DNA of 64,000 nucleotides from Rhodospirillaceae bacterium (GCA_016722635.1 JADKIX010000010.1:248001-312000), one strand, 5' to 3'. Counted from the first letter of the stretch, positions 7,955 to 16,804 are shown. Notes: generated by a model from the letters alone, not told the origin. Translations and numbers: made by a program.

Positions 7955-8942
7955 TTTGCCGGGCGAATTTGAAGTTATCCGCAGGTATTTCTTACCTTTA
8001 GCGGCCGCGTATCCGGCAAGCTTACGCTTGCAAGATGATGCGGCGTTGCTTTCCCTGGATCAGGCTGCCCGCTTAGTAATAACGGCTGATGCTGTGGTTG
8101 CGGGCGTTCATTTTTTTGCGGATGACCGGCCTGATTGCATTGCCCGCAAGGCTTTACGCGTCAATATTTCTGATTTGGCGGCAAAAGGGGCGGAACCTAT
8201 TGGTTATTTGATGACGATTTCTTTGCCCTCTAATATTTCGGAGGCATGGATTAGCAGTTTTGCAAAAGGGTTGTTCCAAGATCAGCAGGAATTTGGCATT
8301 GGCTTGCTGGGTGGCGATACCGTTTCGACCCCCGGGCCTCTAACCATTTGCATTACCGCCATTGGCCAATTGTCGAAATCAGCCATACAAATGCCGCAAC
8401 GACAGCATGCCAAACCGGGTGATTTATTGCTGATGACGGGTACATTGGGTGATGCGGCGTTGGGGCTAAAACTATTGCAAAAAACTTTAACAGTCGAATC
8501 GGAAGATTTTTATCAATTTTTAACACAGCGATATTGGGTCCCGCAGCCGCGCTTAAGCTTGGGAATAAAATTAGTTCAAAATAACCTGGTCCACGCGATG
8601 ATGGACATATCCGATGGCTTGCTCGGCGATTTGCAGCATATTTGCCAGGCTTCCGGCGTGGGGGCCATCGTTAGAAGCAGTCTTATCCCATTTTCTCCAG
8701 CTACCAGTCTCTTATGCCAGCAAGAACCTGACCTCCTTGAAACTGTTTTAACGGGGGGAGATGATTACGAATTATTACTTTCCGTCCCAAAAGAAAAATT
8801 ACCTCTTGTCAAAAAAATAGCCCAGCAAGAACAGGTTTTGTTGAATGTTATAGGGGAAATAACGGCAGGAAAGAATATTGAGGTGTTTGACCTGCTAAAT
8901 AAAAATTATCCGATTGCGGTCAAAGGTTTCCAACATTTTTGA
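7926..8942 (+). CDS. thiL: thiamine-phosphate kinase
   Basis: Phosphorylates thiamine phosphate to thiamine pyrophosphate, the final cofactor step. PurM/ThiL superfamily: N-terminal RLQDDAALL, the TADAVVAGVHF strand, RKALRVNISDLAAKGAEP (nucleotide/Mg loop), GLLGGDTVS, MDISDGLLGDL (second metal site) and GGDDYELL near the C-terminus. 338 residues, normal length. The start overlaps the nusB end by 29 bases. Last gene of the metabolic run; no clear hairpin terminator follows. Confidence 0.94.
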   Translation: MTSQKKPASNLPGEFEVIRRYFLPLAAAYPASLRLQDDAALLSLDQAARLVITADAVVAGVHFFADDRPDCIARKALRVNISDLAAKGAEPIGYLMTISLPSNISEAWISSFAKGLFQDQQEFGIGLLGGDTVSTPGPLTICITAIGQLSKSAIQMPQRQHAKPGDLLLMTGTLGDAALGLKLLQKTLTVESEDFYQFLTQRYWVPQPRLSLGIKLVQNNLVHAMMDISDGLLGDLQHICQASGVGAIVRSSLIPFSPATSLLCQQEPDLLETVLTGGDDYELLLSVPKEKLPLVKKIAQQEQVLLNVIGEITAGKNIEVFDLLNKNYPIAVKGFQHF

Positions 8943-9160
8943 ATATGAATATGTTGATTTGATAGGTTTTAAGGAATCATAAGCGCCTTGGTAACAAAGC
9001 CTTCAGCAAACCCTTCTTTCGCCCTATCATTAATTTCCAGCGCAATCCTGGGGCGCATGATAAGCGTGGTAAAATTTATAAACACCAGAAATTAAGGGAA
9101 TATTTAGGCCTTTGCGGGGTTTTTTCTGCAAGGAAATATGCAACCCATGAAGATTCGTGC

Positions 9161-9189
9161 TTGACGGGAAGAAAACATGTTCATATTAT
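9161..9189 (+). promoter_or_regulatory. sigma-70 promoter of the str operon
   Basis: TTGACG, a 17-base spacer, then TATTAT: near-consensus -35 and -10 elements. Transcription would start near 9196, leaving a leader of about 165 bases before rpsL. Confidence 0.78.
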
Positions 9190-9290
9190 GCAGCAACATT
9201 GTGAAACTAGCTGTAGGCGCGACCAGGCTTAGACGTGGTTTCTTCGTAAGATTGAGCTGAAAATTTCAAGGAAATTCTTGGCTTTCGGTC

Positions 9291-9330
9291 AGCCGCTCGA
9301 AGATTTTAGCTTCAGAGCGGTTATTGTTTG
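9291..9330 (+). promoter_or_regulatory. hairpin in the rpsL leader, possible attenuator or autoregulatory element
   Basis: CCGCTCGAAG (9293-9302) pairs with CTTC-A-GAGCGG (9310-9320): ten pairs with one bulged A and the loop ATTTTAG. The U-rich stretch TTATTGTTTGTTATT follows. Upstream, AATTTC/GAAATT and CAAG/CTTG pairs overlap each other near 9263-9280. The pairing is visible; the regulatory role is inferred. Confidence 0.5.
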
Positions 9331-9360
9331 TTATTATAGTCTGTGATAGGAAATTTTTGA

Positions 9361-9732
9361 ATGCCAACGATCAGTCAGCTTATTCGTAATCCTCGTCAGG
9401 AACGTAAAAGAAGAGAAAAAGCCCCTGCTTTGGGCGAATGCCCGCAGAAGCGAGGCGTTTGTACCCGTGTTTACACGACAACGCCAAAGAAGCCTAATTC
9501 CGCTTTGCGTAAGGTCGCGCGTGTGCGCTTGACGAACGGAAATGAAATTACCGGTTATATCCCAGGTGAAGGGCACAATTTGCAAGAACACTCTGTCGTG
9601 TTAGTGCGTGGCGGCCGTGTGCCTGATCTGCCGGGGGTGCGTTATCATATCATCCGTGGATCTTTGGATACACAGGGAGTTAAGGATCGCCGTCAAGGTC
9701 GCTCGAAATATGGTGCTAAGAAGCCTAAGTAG
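9361..9732 (+). CDS. rpsL: 30S ribosomal protein S12
   Basis: S12 sits at the decoding centre and sets translational accuracy. The 123-residue product has PTISQLIRN at the start and the TTPKKPNSALRK loop with Lys43 intact. In the second conserved loop the usual Lys88 is replaced: the sequence reads GGRVPDLPGVRY, with Pro at residue 88 (codon CCT at 9622-9624). Substitutions at this residue are a known route to streptomycin resistance. The ribosome site AGGAA lies 8 bases upstream. First gene of the str operon. Confidence 0.96.
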   Translation: MPTISQLIRNPRQERKRREKAPALGECPQKRGVCTRVYTTTPKKPNSALRKVARVRLTNGNEITGYIPGEGHNLQEHSVVLVRGGRVPDLPGVRYHIIRGSLDTQGVKDRRQGRSKYGAKKPK

Positions 9733-9770
9733 TTTATTGATAGTTTATTATTGAAACAAAGGAGTCTCTA

Positions 9771-10241
9771 ATGTCGCGTCGCCACTCTGCTGAAAAGCGC
9801 GAAATTATTCCAGATGCAAAATACGGTGATGCCGTTTTAGCAAAATTTATGAATGTGCTAATGTATGAAGGCAAAAAATCGGTTGCAGAAAAAATCGTTT
9901 ATGGGGCGTTTGATCAGATCAATCAAAAATCTGGGAATGATCCCTTGGAAGTTTTTAAGCAAGCTTTAGAAAATGTTTCTCCTCAAATTGAGGTGCGTTC
10001 AAGACGGGTTGGTGGCGCAACGTATCAGGTGCCGGTTGAAGTAAGGGCGCAGCGATCTCAAGCGTTGGCCATCCGCTGGATTATCTCTTCTGCCCGGGCA
10101 CGCTCGGAAACAGAAATGACTAAAAGGTTAAGTGCTGAATTAATGGATGCCTCCGCTAATAAGGGAGCTGCCGTTAAAAAACGTGAAGATACGCATAAGA
10201 TGGCAGAGGCAAACAAAGCGTTCTCTCATTATCGTTGGTAA
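9771..10241 (+). CDS. rpsG: 30S ribosomal protein S7
   Basis: Primary binder of the 3' domain of 16S rRNA that contacts E-site tRNA. Begins MSRRHSAEKR; has the conserved GGATYQVPVEVRAQRSQALAIRW segment split by the usual loop, and the KKREDTHKMAEANKAFSHYRW end. 156 residues, normal. AAAGGAG precedes the ATG. 38 bases separate it from rpsL; in other bacteria this gap is where S7 autoregulates the operon. Confidence 0.96.
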   Translation: MSRRHSAEKREIIPDAKYGDAVLAKFMNVLMYEGKKSVAEKIVYGAFDQINQKSGNDPLEVFKQALENVSPQIEVRSRRVGGATYQVPVEVRAQRSQALAIRWIISSARARSETEMTKRLSAELMDASANKGAAVKKREDTHKMAEANKAFSHYRW

Positions 10242-10278
10242 TAAATTGGATTTGATGCAATAAGATTGGGTATTTAGG

Positions 10279-12354
10279 ATGTCACGAGTTACGCCGATTG
10301 AACATTATCGCAATATTGGAATTATGGCTCATATTGATGCCGGTAAGACCACTACGACCGAACGTATTCTTTATTATACGGGTAAATCCTATAAAATGGG
10401 TGAAGTCCATGAGGGTACGACGGTGATGGACTCGATGGAGCAGGAGCGTGAACGTGGTATTACGATTTCAGCGGCGGCCACCACTTGCTTTTGGCGCAAG
10501 CACCGCATTAATATCATTGATACTCCGGGTCACGTCGATTTCACGATCGAAGTTGAGCGGTCCTTGCGTGTCCTCGATGGAGCTGTGGCTGTTTTTGACA
10601 GTGTTTCAGGGGTTGAGCCGCAGTCAGAAACTGTTTGGCGGCAGGCAGATAAATATAAAGTGCCGCGGATTTGCTTTATTAATAAAATGGATCGAGTTGG
10701 GGCTGACTATCCCCGTTCTATCGAAATGATCAAGGATCGTTTGGGGGCAAAACCGCTGGTGCTGCAACTTCCGATTGGTGAAGAAAGCTCTTTCACCGGC
10801 GTGGTGGATTTGGTTTCCATGAAGGGAATCGTCTGGAAAGATGAGACCTTGGGGGCGGAATTCGTTGTTGGGGAAATCCCTGCCAATTTAAAGAAAAAAG
10901 CTCTCGAGGAAAGGGCTAAACTGATCGAAATGGCCGTGGAAGTCGATGATGCGGTTATGGAAGCTTATTTGGATGGGGTTGAGCCGGATGAGGTGAATTT
11001 ACGCCGCTTAATCCGTAAGGGTACGATTAAAGGAAATTTTTTCCCAGTTATTTGCGGCAGTGCCTTTAAAAATAAGGGTGTGCAATTATTGCTGGATGCC
11101 GTGGTGGATTACTTACCCTCACCTAAGGATGTTGGTTCGGTAATTGGTCATAGTTTGGACGGGGCGAAAGAGATTGAGCGCCGGTGTAATGACGATGAGC
11201 CATTTTCAGGATTAGCCTTTAAGATTATGGCGGATAAACACCGTGTTCCCTTGACTTATGTCCGTATTTATTCGGGGATTCTCTCGACTAGTTCGACTGT
11301 CTTGAATACGGTAAAGGATAAAAAAGAGCGAATCGGGCGTATGTTATTGATGCATGCTGATGAGCCTGAGGAGATTAAAGAAGGCCGGGCAGGGGACATT
11401 GTGGCGTTAATAGGATTAAAAACAACCACAACCGGTGATACGTTATGTGATGTGACGAACCCAGTGCTGCTGGAACGTATGGAATTCCCCGAGCCCGTTA
11501 TTGAAGTGGCGGTGGAGCCTAAAAGCAAGGCTGATCAGGAGAAGATGGGTGTTGCTTTAAACCGATTGGCACAGGAAGATCCGTCTTTCCGTGTCAGCGT
11601 TGATCAGGAAAGTGGCCAAACTGTTATTAAGGGGATGGGTGAATTACACTTAGAAATTATTATTGATCGGATGAAGCGCGAATACAGTGTCGAAGCCAAT
11701 GTGGGTGCGCCACAAGTTGCGTACCGTGAAACGATTACCAAAATGATTGAGTATGATTATACACATAAGAAACAAACCGGTGGATCTGGGCAGTATGCGA
11801 AAGTCAAAATCCGTTTTGAGCCTCTCCCCGCTGGCAGTGGATTTGAGTTTGTGAATGCGGTAGTGGGTGGTGCGGTTCCTAAGGAGTATATACCGGGTGT
11901 TGAAAAAGGCTTGACGGCGGTAAAGGAAACAGGGGTGATTGCAGGGTTTCCGGTCATTGATTTTAAGGCAACCCTAATTGACGGCGGATATCATACCGTT
12001 GACTCTAATGCTTTAACTTTTGATATTGCCAGTCGCGCTTGTTTCCGTGAAGCTATGCCGAAGGCCGGTGCACGGTTGTTGGAGCCGATTATGCGAGTCG
12101 AGGTCGTGACTCCCGAGGACTACATGGGCGATATCATTGGTGAATTAAATAGTCGGCGCGGTCAAATTAACAATATGACTGCCCAAGGAAACGCTAAAGT
12201 TATTGCTGCCATGGTTCCATTGGCAAACATGTTTGGCTATGTCAATAGCTTGCGTTCAATGAGCCAGGGGCGTGCGCAATACACGATGCACTTTGATCAT
12301 TATGAACAAGTGCCGCCAGCGGTTGCCGAGGAAGTTAAGGCTAAATACGCCTAA
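10279..12354 (+). CDS. fusA: translation elongation factor G
   Basis: GTPase that drives translocation. 691 residues, normal length. G1 AHIDAGKTTTTE (17-28), switch II DTPGHVDFT, and NKMD for guanine recognition. Domain II follows near 300. Domain IV carries the GGSGQYAKVKIRFEP and VKETG segments, and the C-terminus has RGQINNMTAQG. Codon use is mixed and host-like, in clear contrast to the next gene, tuf. Confidence 0.97.
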   Translation: MSRVTPIEHYRNIGIMAHIDAGKTTTTERILYYTGKSYKMGEVHEGTTVMDSMEQERERGITISAAATTCFWRKHRINIIDTPGHVDFTIEVERSLRVLDGAVAVFDSVSGVEPQSETVWRQADKYKVPRICFINKMDRVGADYPRSIEMIKDRLGAKPLVLQLPIGEESSFTGVVDLVSMKGIVWKDETLGAEFVVGEIPANLKKKALEERAKLIEMAVEVDDAVMEAYLDGVEPDEVNLRRLIRKGTIKGNFFPVICGSAFKNKGVQLLLDAVVDYLPSPKDVGSVIGHSLDGAKEIERRCNDDEPFSGLAFKIMADKHRVPLTYVRIYSGILSTSSTVLNTVKDKKERIGRMLLMHADEPEEIKEGRAGDIVALIGLKTTTTGDTLCDVTNPVLLERMEFPEPVIEVAVEPKSKADQEKMGVALNRLAQEDPSFRVSVDQESGQTVIKGMGELHLEIIIDRMKREYSVEANVGAPQVAYRETITKMIEYDYTHKKQTGGSGQYAKVKIRFEPLPAGSGFEFVNAVVGGAVPKEYIPGVEKGLTAVKETGVIAGFPVIDFKATLIDGGYHTVDSNALTFDIASRACFREAMPKAGARLLEPIMRVEVVTPEDYMGDIIGELNSRRGQINNMTAQGNAKVIAAMVPLANMFGYVNSLRSMSQGRAQYTMHFDHYEQVPPAVAEEVKAKYA

Positions 12355-12395
12355 AAATTTAGTATGATGATTGTTTAGCAATAAGGAATAAAGAG

Positions 12396-13605
12396 ATGGC
12401 GAAAGCGAGATTTGAGCGGACGAAGTTGCACTGTAACGTAGGGACGATAGGGCACGTTGATCATGGTAAGACGACGACGACTGCGGCGTTGACGAAGATC
12501 TCTGCGGAGGTATATGGGAAGACGAAGTATGTGGCGTATGATGAGGTAGCGAAGGCGTCTGAGTCGCAGGGGCGGAGGGATCCGACGAAGATATTGACGA
12601 TTGCGACGTCGCATGTGGAATATGAGACGAAGGGGCGGCACTATGCGCATGTGGACTGTCCTGGGCATGCGGATTATGTGAAGAACATGATAACGGGTGC
12701 GGCGCAGATGGACGGGGGCGATATTGGTGGTATCAGCGGAAGACGGGCCGATGCCGCAGACACGTGAACATATATTATTGGCGCGGCAGGTGGGTGTGCC
12801 GGCGTTGGTGGTATTTTTGAACAAAGTGGACAAGGTGGATGATCCGGAGTTATTGGACTTGGTGGAATTGGAGATTAGGGATTTATTGACGCATTATAAC
12901 TACCCTGGGGACAAGATACCGATTGTGCGAGGGTCTGCGTTGAGTGCGGTGAATGGGACTAATCCGCAGCTTGGGAAGGAAGCGATACTGAAGTTGATGG
13001 AAGCGATTGACACGTATATTCCGCAGCCTGTGCGTCCGAAGGACAAGGCATTTTTGATGCCGATTGAGGATGTGTTTTCGATCTCTGGGCGAGGGACGGT
13101 GGTGACAGGGCGAATTGAGCGGGGTGTTGTGAAGGTAGGGGAGGAAGTGGAGATTATCGGGTTGAAGGATACGGTTAAGACGACAGTGACGGGAGTTGAG
13201 ATGTTCCGGAAGTTGTTGGACAGTGGAGAGGCAGGGGACAATGTGGGGGCGTTGTTACGCGGGACGAAGCGAGAGGATGTGGAGCGTGGGCAGGTATTGG
13301 CGAAGCCTGGGTCGATTACGCCGCACACGAAATTTAAGGCGGAGGCGTATATTTTAAAGAAAGAAGAGGGCGGGCGTCATACGCCGTTCTTTACGAATTA
13401 CCGGCCGCAATTTTACTTTCGGACGACGGATGTGACGGGAGTGGTGCAGTTGCCTGCTGGTACGGAGATGGTGATGCCGGGTGATAATATAGCGGTGGAT
13501 GTGCAGTTGATTGCGCCGATTGCCATGGATGAGGGGTTGCGTTTTGCTATCCGTGAGGGCGGCAAGACTGTTGGTGCCGGTGTCGTCACCAAAATCGTCG
13601 AATAA
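12396..13605 (+). CDS. tuf: elongation factor Tu, one-base frameshift; compositionally unusual
   Basis: EF-Tu carries aminoacyl-tRNA to the ribosome. GHVDHGKT (residues 19-26), DCPGH, NKVD, and the domain II/III landmarks ISGRGTVVTGRIERG and GGRHTPFF are present. The frame breaks at a run of five G (12714-12718): residues up to AAQMDG are in one frame and AILVVSAEDGPMPQTREH in the next. Four G would restore about 402 residues. Nearly all Thr, Ala, Gly, Leu and Glu codons end in G (ACG, GCG, GGG, TTG, GAG), unlike fusA or rpsJ; only the last 20 or so codons look native. Switch I is about five residues longer than usual and lacks RGIT. Ribosome site AAGGA upstream. Confidence 0.9.
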
Positions 13606-13628
13606 TTAACTCTTGTAAGATGTAGAAA

Positions 13629-13943
13629 ATGGAAAATCAAAATATACGTATTCGTTTAAAAGCTTTTGACCATCGTTTGTTGGATCAATCAACTAGCGAG
13701 ATTGTAAATACTGCTAAAAGAACGGGTGCAAAAATTAGGGGTCCGATCCCCTTGCCAAATCAGATTGAAAGATATACAGTCCTGCGCTCACCACATGGTG
13801 ATAAGAAAAGTCGTGAGCAATTTGAAATTCGGACTCATAAAAGGTTAATGGAGATTGTTGAGCCCACACCGCAAACGGTTGATGCTTTAATGAAACTAGA
13901 TTTGGCCGCAGGCGTGGATGTGGAAATTAAGTTAAGAAACTAA
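13629..13943 (+). CDS. rpsJ: 30S ribosomal protein S10
   Basis: S10 (also NusE, the NusB partner in antitermination). 104 residues; begins NIRIRLKAFDHRLLDQS and contains the conserved RGPIPLPN loop and the HKRLMEI segment. It follows tuf after 23 bases and opens the S10 gene set. Codon use is host-like again, marking the right edge of the odd tuf composition. Confidence 0.96.
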   Translation: MENQNIRIRLKAFDHRLLDQSTSEIVNTAKRTGAKIRGPIPLPNQIERYTVLRSPHGDKKSREQFEIRTHKRLMEIVEPTPQTVDALMKLDLAAGVDVEIKLRN

Positions 13944-14034
13944 GGCTAGGGGAAGTTGTTCAATTAAGTTGTTTTATTTGAATGATGGCTATTAAAAAAG
14001 TTAGTAAAATATAATTTTTTGATTTGGTGGTTTT

Positions 14035-14712
14035 ATGCGTACTGGTTTAATTGCCCAAAAAGTGGGTATGACACAATATTTTCAGCAAGATGGGACGCCT
14101 GTTCCGGTAACGGTTTTGAAGATTGAATCTTGCCAGGTTGTCGCAGTGAAGACGCAAGAAAAAGATGGATATAGTGCCATCCAACTTGGGGTTGGTAAGG
14201 CGAAAGTCAAAAACGTCAGCAAGCCACAACGCGGCCATTTTGCAAAAGCTAAAGTTGAGCCGAAGCGTAAGCTTGCAGAATTCCGGGTTTCAGATGATGC
14301 TTTATTGCAGGCGGGTGTGGAAATCACTGTAGATCATTTTGCTACCGGGCAGTTTGTTGATGTGGCGGGCATTACAATCGGTCGGGGATTTGCTGGGGCT
14401 ATGAAGCGCCATAATTTTGGTGGGTTAAGGGCCAGCCACGGTGTCTCCGTTTCTCACCGTAGTCATGGTTCTACAGGTAATCGCCAAGATCCTGGACGTG
14501 TTTTTCCGGGTAAAAGAATGGCTGGTCACATGGGCCAGGTGCGTGTCACCGTACAGAATTTACAAGTTGTTATGACCAATAAAGAAAAGGGGTTGATTTT
14601 AATAAAAGGTTCTGTCCCGGGTGCAGAAGGTGGGTATTTATTGGTGCGTGATTCGGTTAAGAAGATCCACAAGGATTTACCTTTCCCGGCCGCTATCGCC
14701 CAAACAGTATAA
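14035..14712 (+). CDS. rplC: 50S ribosomal protein L3
   Basis: Early-assembly 23S rRNA binder with a long loop reaching the peptidyl-transferase centre. 225 residues: starts MRTGLIAQKVGMTQYF; central GRGFAGAMKRHNFGG and SHGVSVSHRSHGSTGN; then RVFPGKRMAGHMGQVRVT, where the glutamine of GQ is the PrmB methylation position in other bacteria. It stands 91 bases after rpsJ and 19 before rplD. Confidence 0.96.
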   Translation: MRTGLIAQKVGMTQYFQQDGTPVPVTVLKIESCQVVAVKTQEKDGYSAIQLGVGKAKVKNVSKPQRGHFAKAKVEPKRKLAEFRVSDDALLQAGVEITVDHFATGQFVDVAGITIGRGFAGAMKRHNFGGLRASHGVSVSHRSHGSTGNRQDPGRVFPGKRMAGHMGQVRVTVQNLQVVMTNKEKGLILIKGSVPGAEGGYLLVRDSVKKIHKDLPFPAAIAQTV

Positions 14713-14731
14713 TCGAATAACAGGTATCATT

Positions 14732-15352
14732 ATGAAAGTTCAGCTTTATTCTTTGGATAATCAACAAGTCGGTGAAATTGATTTGTCCGATCATGTCTTT
14801 GGGTTGCCTAGTCGTAAGGATCTTCTGTCCAGGACTATTAATTGGCAATTAGCTAAGCGCCGTTCTGGAAACCATAAAAGTAAAGAAATTGGTGATATTA
14901 GTGGAACGACCAAAAAGCCATGGGCGCAGAAAGGAACTGGTCAAGCGCGTCAAGGTAGCTTGCGTTCGCCGCAGTTCCGTAAGGGAGCCGTGATTTTCGG
15001 TCCGGTTGTTCGTAGCCACGCTCATGATTTGAATAAGAAAGTTCGTAAACTTGCTTTAAAAACCGCTTTATCTGTCAAGCAAGCAGAAGGTAAATTATTA
15101 ATTTTGGACAATGCTGCTTTAGATTCGGCAAAAACTAAAGATTTAGCTATGACGGTTGAAAAATTTGGTTGGAAGTCAGTATTGCTTATTGATGGCAACG
15201 AGTTAAATGAAAATTTGGTGCGCGCGTCTTCTAGTTTATCTCATTTTGACATTTTACCACAGCAAGGGGCGAATGTTTATGACATTTTACGTCACGATAT
15301 GCTGGTGCTAACTCAGTCGGCTGTGCGTAGTTTAGAGGAGAGATTGGCATGA
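14732..15352 (+). CDS. rplD: 50S ribosomal protein L4
   Basis: L4 lines the peptide exit tunnel; in enterobacteria it autoregulates the S10 operon. Start taken at the ATG MKVQLYSLDNQQ (14732); the frame is open further upstream but overlaps rplC. Has RSGNHKSKEIGDISGTTKKP and the tunnel loop WAQKGTGQARQGSLRSPQFR. The stop overlaps the rplW start as ATGA, implying coupled translation. Confidence 0.95.
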   Translation: MKVQLYSLDNQQVGEIDLSDHVFGLPSRKDLLSRTINWQLAKRRSGNHKSKEIGDISGTTKKPWAQKGTGQARQGSLRSPQFRKGAVIFGPVVRSHAHDLNKKVRKLALKTALSVKQAEGKLLILDNAALDSAKTKDLAMTVEKFGWKSVLLIDGNELNENLVRASSSLSHFDILPQQGANVYDILRHDMLVLTQSAVRSLEERLA

Positions 15353-15678
15353 TAAAGAAGAAAGAAGCCGCTGTTGAGGACAATAAGAACTTAGCATCGA
15401 TGTATGACATGATCCGCTCGCCAATTATTACGGAAAAAGCAACTTTTGTTTCGCAATTTCGGCAATTTACCTTCCATGTTCCTTTGACAGCAACCAAAAT
15501 TGAGGTTCGGGAAGCAGTCGAGACGGTTTTTAAAGTGAAAGTTGTTGCTGTAAATACGCTGCGTCAGAAGGGCAAGGTGAAATTGTTTCGCGGTCGCCGC
15601 GGTGTGCGTTCTGATTATAAAAAAGCTATTGTTACTTTGGCAGAAGGCCAAAGTATTGATGTAAATACTGGAGTTTAG
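15349..15678 (+). CDS. rplW: 50S ribosomal protein L23
   Basis: Sits at the exit-tunnel mouth and docks trigger factor and SRP. 109 residues; core YDMIRSPIITEKATF (about 19-33) and FKVKVVAVNTLRQKGK. The N-terminal tail of about 18 residues before the core is longer than in E. coli. It overlaps rplD by four bases. Confidence 0.94.
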   Translation: MIKKKEAAVEDNKNLASMYDMIRSPIITEKATFVSQFRQFTFHVPLTATKIEVREAVETVFKVKVVAVNTLRQKGKVKLFRGRRGVRSDYKKAIVTLAEGQSIDVNTGV

Positions 15679-15683
15679 GAACT

Positions 15684-16505
15684 ATGGCATTAAAAACTTA
15701 TAGGCCGGTTACCCCATCCAGTCGCGGACTTATTTTAGTTGACCGTTCTGATTTATATAAGGGGCGGCCTGAAAAATCTTTAACAGAAGGTTTGCGAAAA
15801 TCAGGTGGGCGTAATAACAACGGCCGTATTACCGCTTGGCGGATTGGCGGCGGTCATAAACAACTGTATCGTTTAGTTGATTTTAAGCGTCGTAAATTTG
15901 ATATGCCAGCAGTTGTTGAGCGGTTGGAGTATGATCCAAATCGCACCGCTTTTATTGCTTTAATTAAGTACGAAGATGGTGAGCAAAGCTATATTTTAGC
16001 GCCGCAACGCTTGAAAGCTGGTGATCAAGTGATTTCAGGTGAGCGGGTTGATGTGAAGCCGGGAAATGCCATGCCTTTAAAAAGCATCCCAGTTGGTACG
16101 ATTGTACATAATGTGGAATTAAAACCAGGTAAGGGCGGCCAGTTTGCTCGTGCCGCAGGTTCTTATGTGCAAATCGTCGGTCGTGATGGGTCTTATATCC
16201 AGTTGCGGATGAGTTCAGGCGAGTTGCGTATTGTCCGGGCTGAATGCATGGCAACAATTGGCGCAATTTCAAATCCTGACCAACAAAACGTCAAAATTGG
16301 TAAGGCGGGTCGTCATCGTTGGATGGGTGTTCGGATGACCGTTCGTGGTAACGCCATGAACCCAGTTGACCATCCTCATGGGGGACGTGGTAATAAAGGA
16401 ACGCATCCCAAGACTCCTTGGGGTAAGGGAACAAAAGGTAACAAAACGCGCCATAACAAGAAAACCGATGGCTTCATTATCCGCAGCCGTCATGTTGTGA
16501 ATTAG
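15684..16505 (+). CDS. rplB: 50S ribosomal protein L2
   Basis: Core protein near the peptidyl-transferase centre, needed for subunit joining. 273 residues; starts MALKTYRPVTPSSRG and contains GGRNNNGRITAWRIGGGHK and RAAGSYVQIVGRDG. The conserved C-terminal loop reads MNPVDHPHGGRGNKG. The His residues are kept, but the usual GGGEG after HPH is GGRGN, an unusual form worth aligning. Confidence 0.95.
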   Translation: MALKTYRPVTPSSRGLILVDRSDLYKGRPEKSLTEGLRKSGGRNNNGRITAWRIGGGHKQLYRLVDFKRRKFDMPAVVERLEYDPNRTAFIALIKYEDGEQSYILAPQRLKAGDQVISGERVDVKPGNAMPLKSIPVGTIVHNVELKPGKGGQFARAAGSYVQIVGRDGSYIQLRMSSGELRIVRAECMATIGAISNPDQQNVKIGKAGRHRWMGVRMTVRGNAMNPVDHPHGGRGNKGTHPKTPWGKGTKGNKTRHNKKTDGFIIRSRHVVN

Positions 16506-16523
16506 GTAAGGAGATTATAAGGT

Positions 16524-16802
16524 ATGCCCCGTTCGATTTGGAAAGGCCCTTTTGTTGACGGTTATTTGTTAAAGAAGGCTGATGTATCGCGTGCTTCGGG
16601 TCGCAATGAAGTCATTAAGATTTGGTCTAGACGTTCGACTGTTCTTCCTCAATTTGTAGGATTAACTTTCGGTGTTTACAATGGCCGTAAGTTTTTGCCG
16701 GTATTTGTTACGGAAAATATGATTGGTCATAAATTTGGTGAATTTTCTCCAACACGCACCTTTGTGGGTCATGCTGGTGATAAAAAGGCTAAAAGGACAT
16801 AA
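16524..16802 (+). CDS. rpsS: 30S ribosomal protein S19
   Basis: Head protein that pairs with S13 and contacts the A-site finger. 92 residues: MPRSIWKGPFVDGYLLKK start, IKIWSRRSTVLPQFVG, the VYNGRKFLPVFVTENMIGHKFGEF core split over residues 52-75, and the FSPTRTFVGH end. GGAG lies upstream of the ATG. Confidence 0.96.
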   Translation: MPRSIWKGPFVDGYLLKKADVSRASGRNEVIKIWSRRSTVLPQFVGLTFGVYNGRKFLPVFVTENMIGHKFGEFSPTRTFVGHAGDKKAKRT

Positions 16803-16804
16803 AA

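Larger units (their letters stand above)
8943..9360 (+). other. 418-bp intergenic region before the str operon
   Basis: No gene with a credible start was found. A stretch near 8960-9230 stays open in one frame but has no start codon or ribosome site. The right half holds the str promoter (9161-9189) and a structured leader with a stable hairpin (9293-9320). The left half holds nothing I can assign beyond the untranslated end of thiL. Confidence 0.6.

Noticed and set aside
8960..9230. A frame of about 85 codons open in the region before rpsL
   Set aside because: No start codon, no ribosome site, and the str promoter lies inside it.
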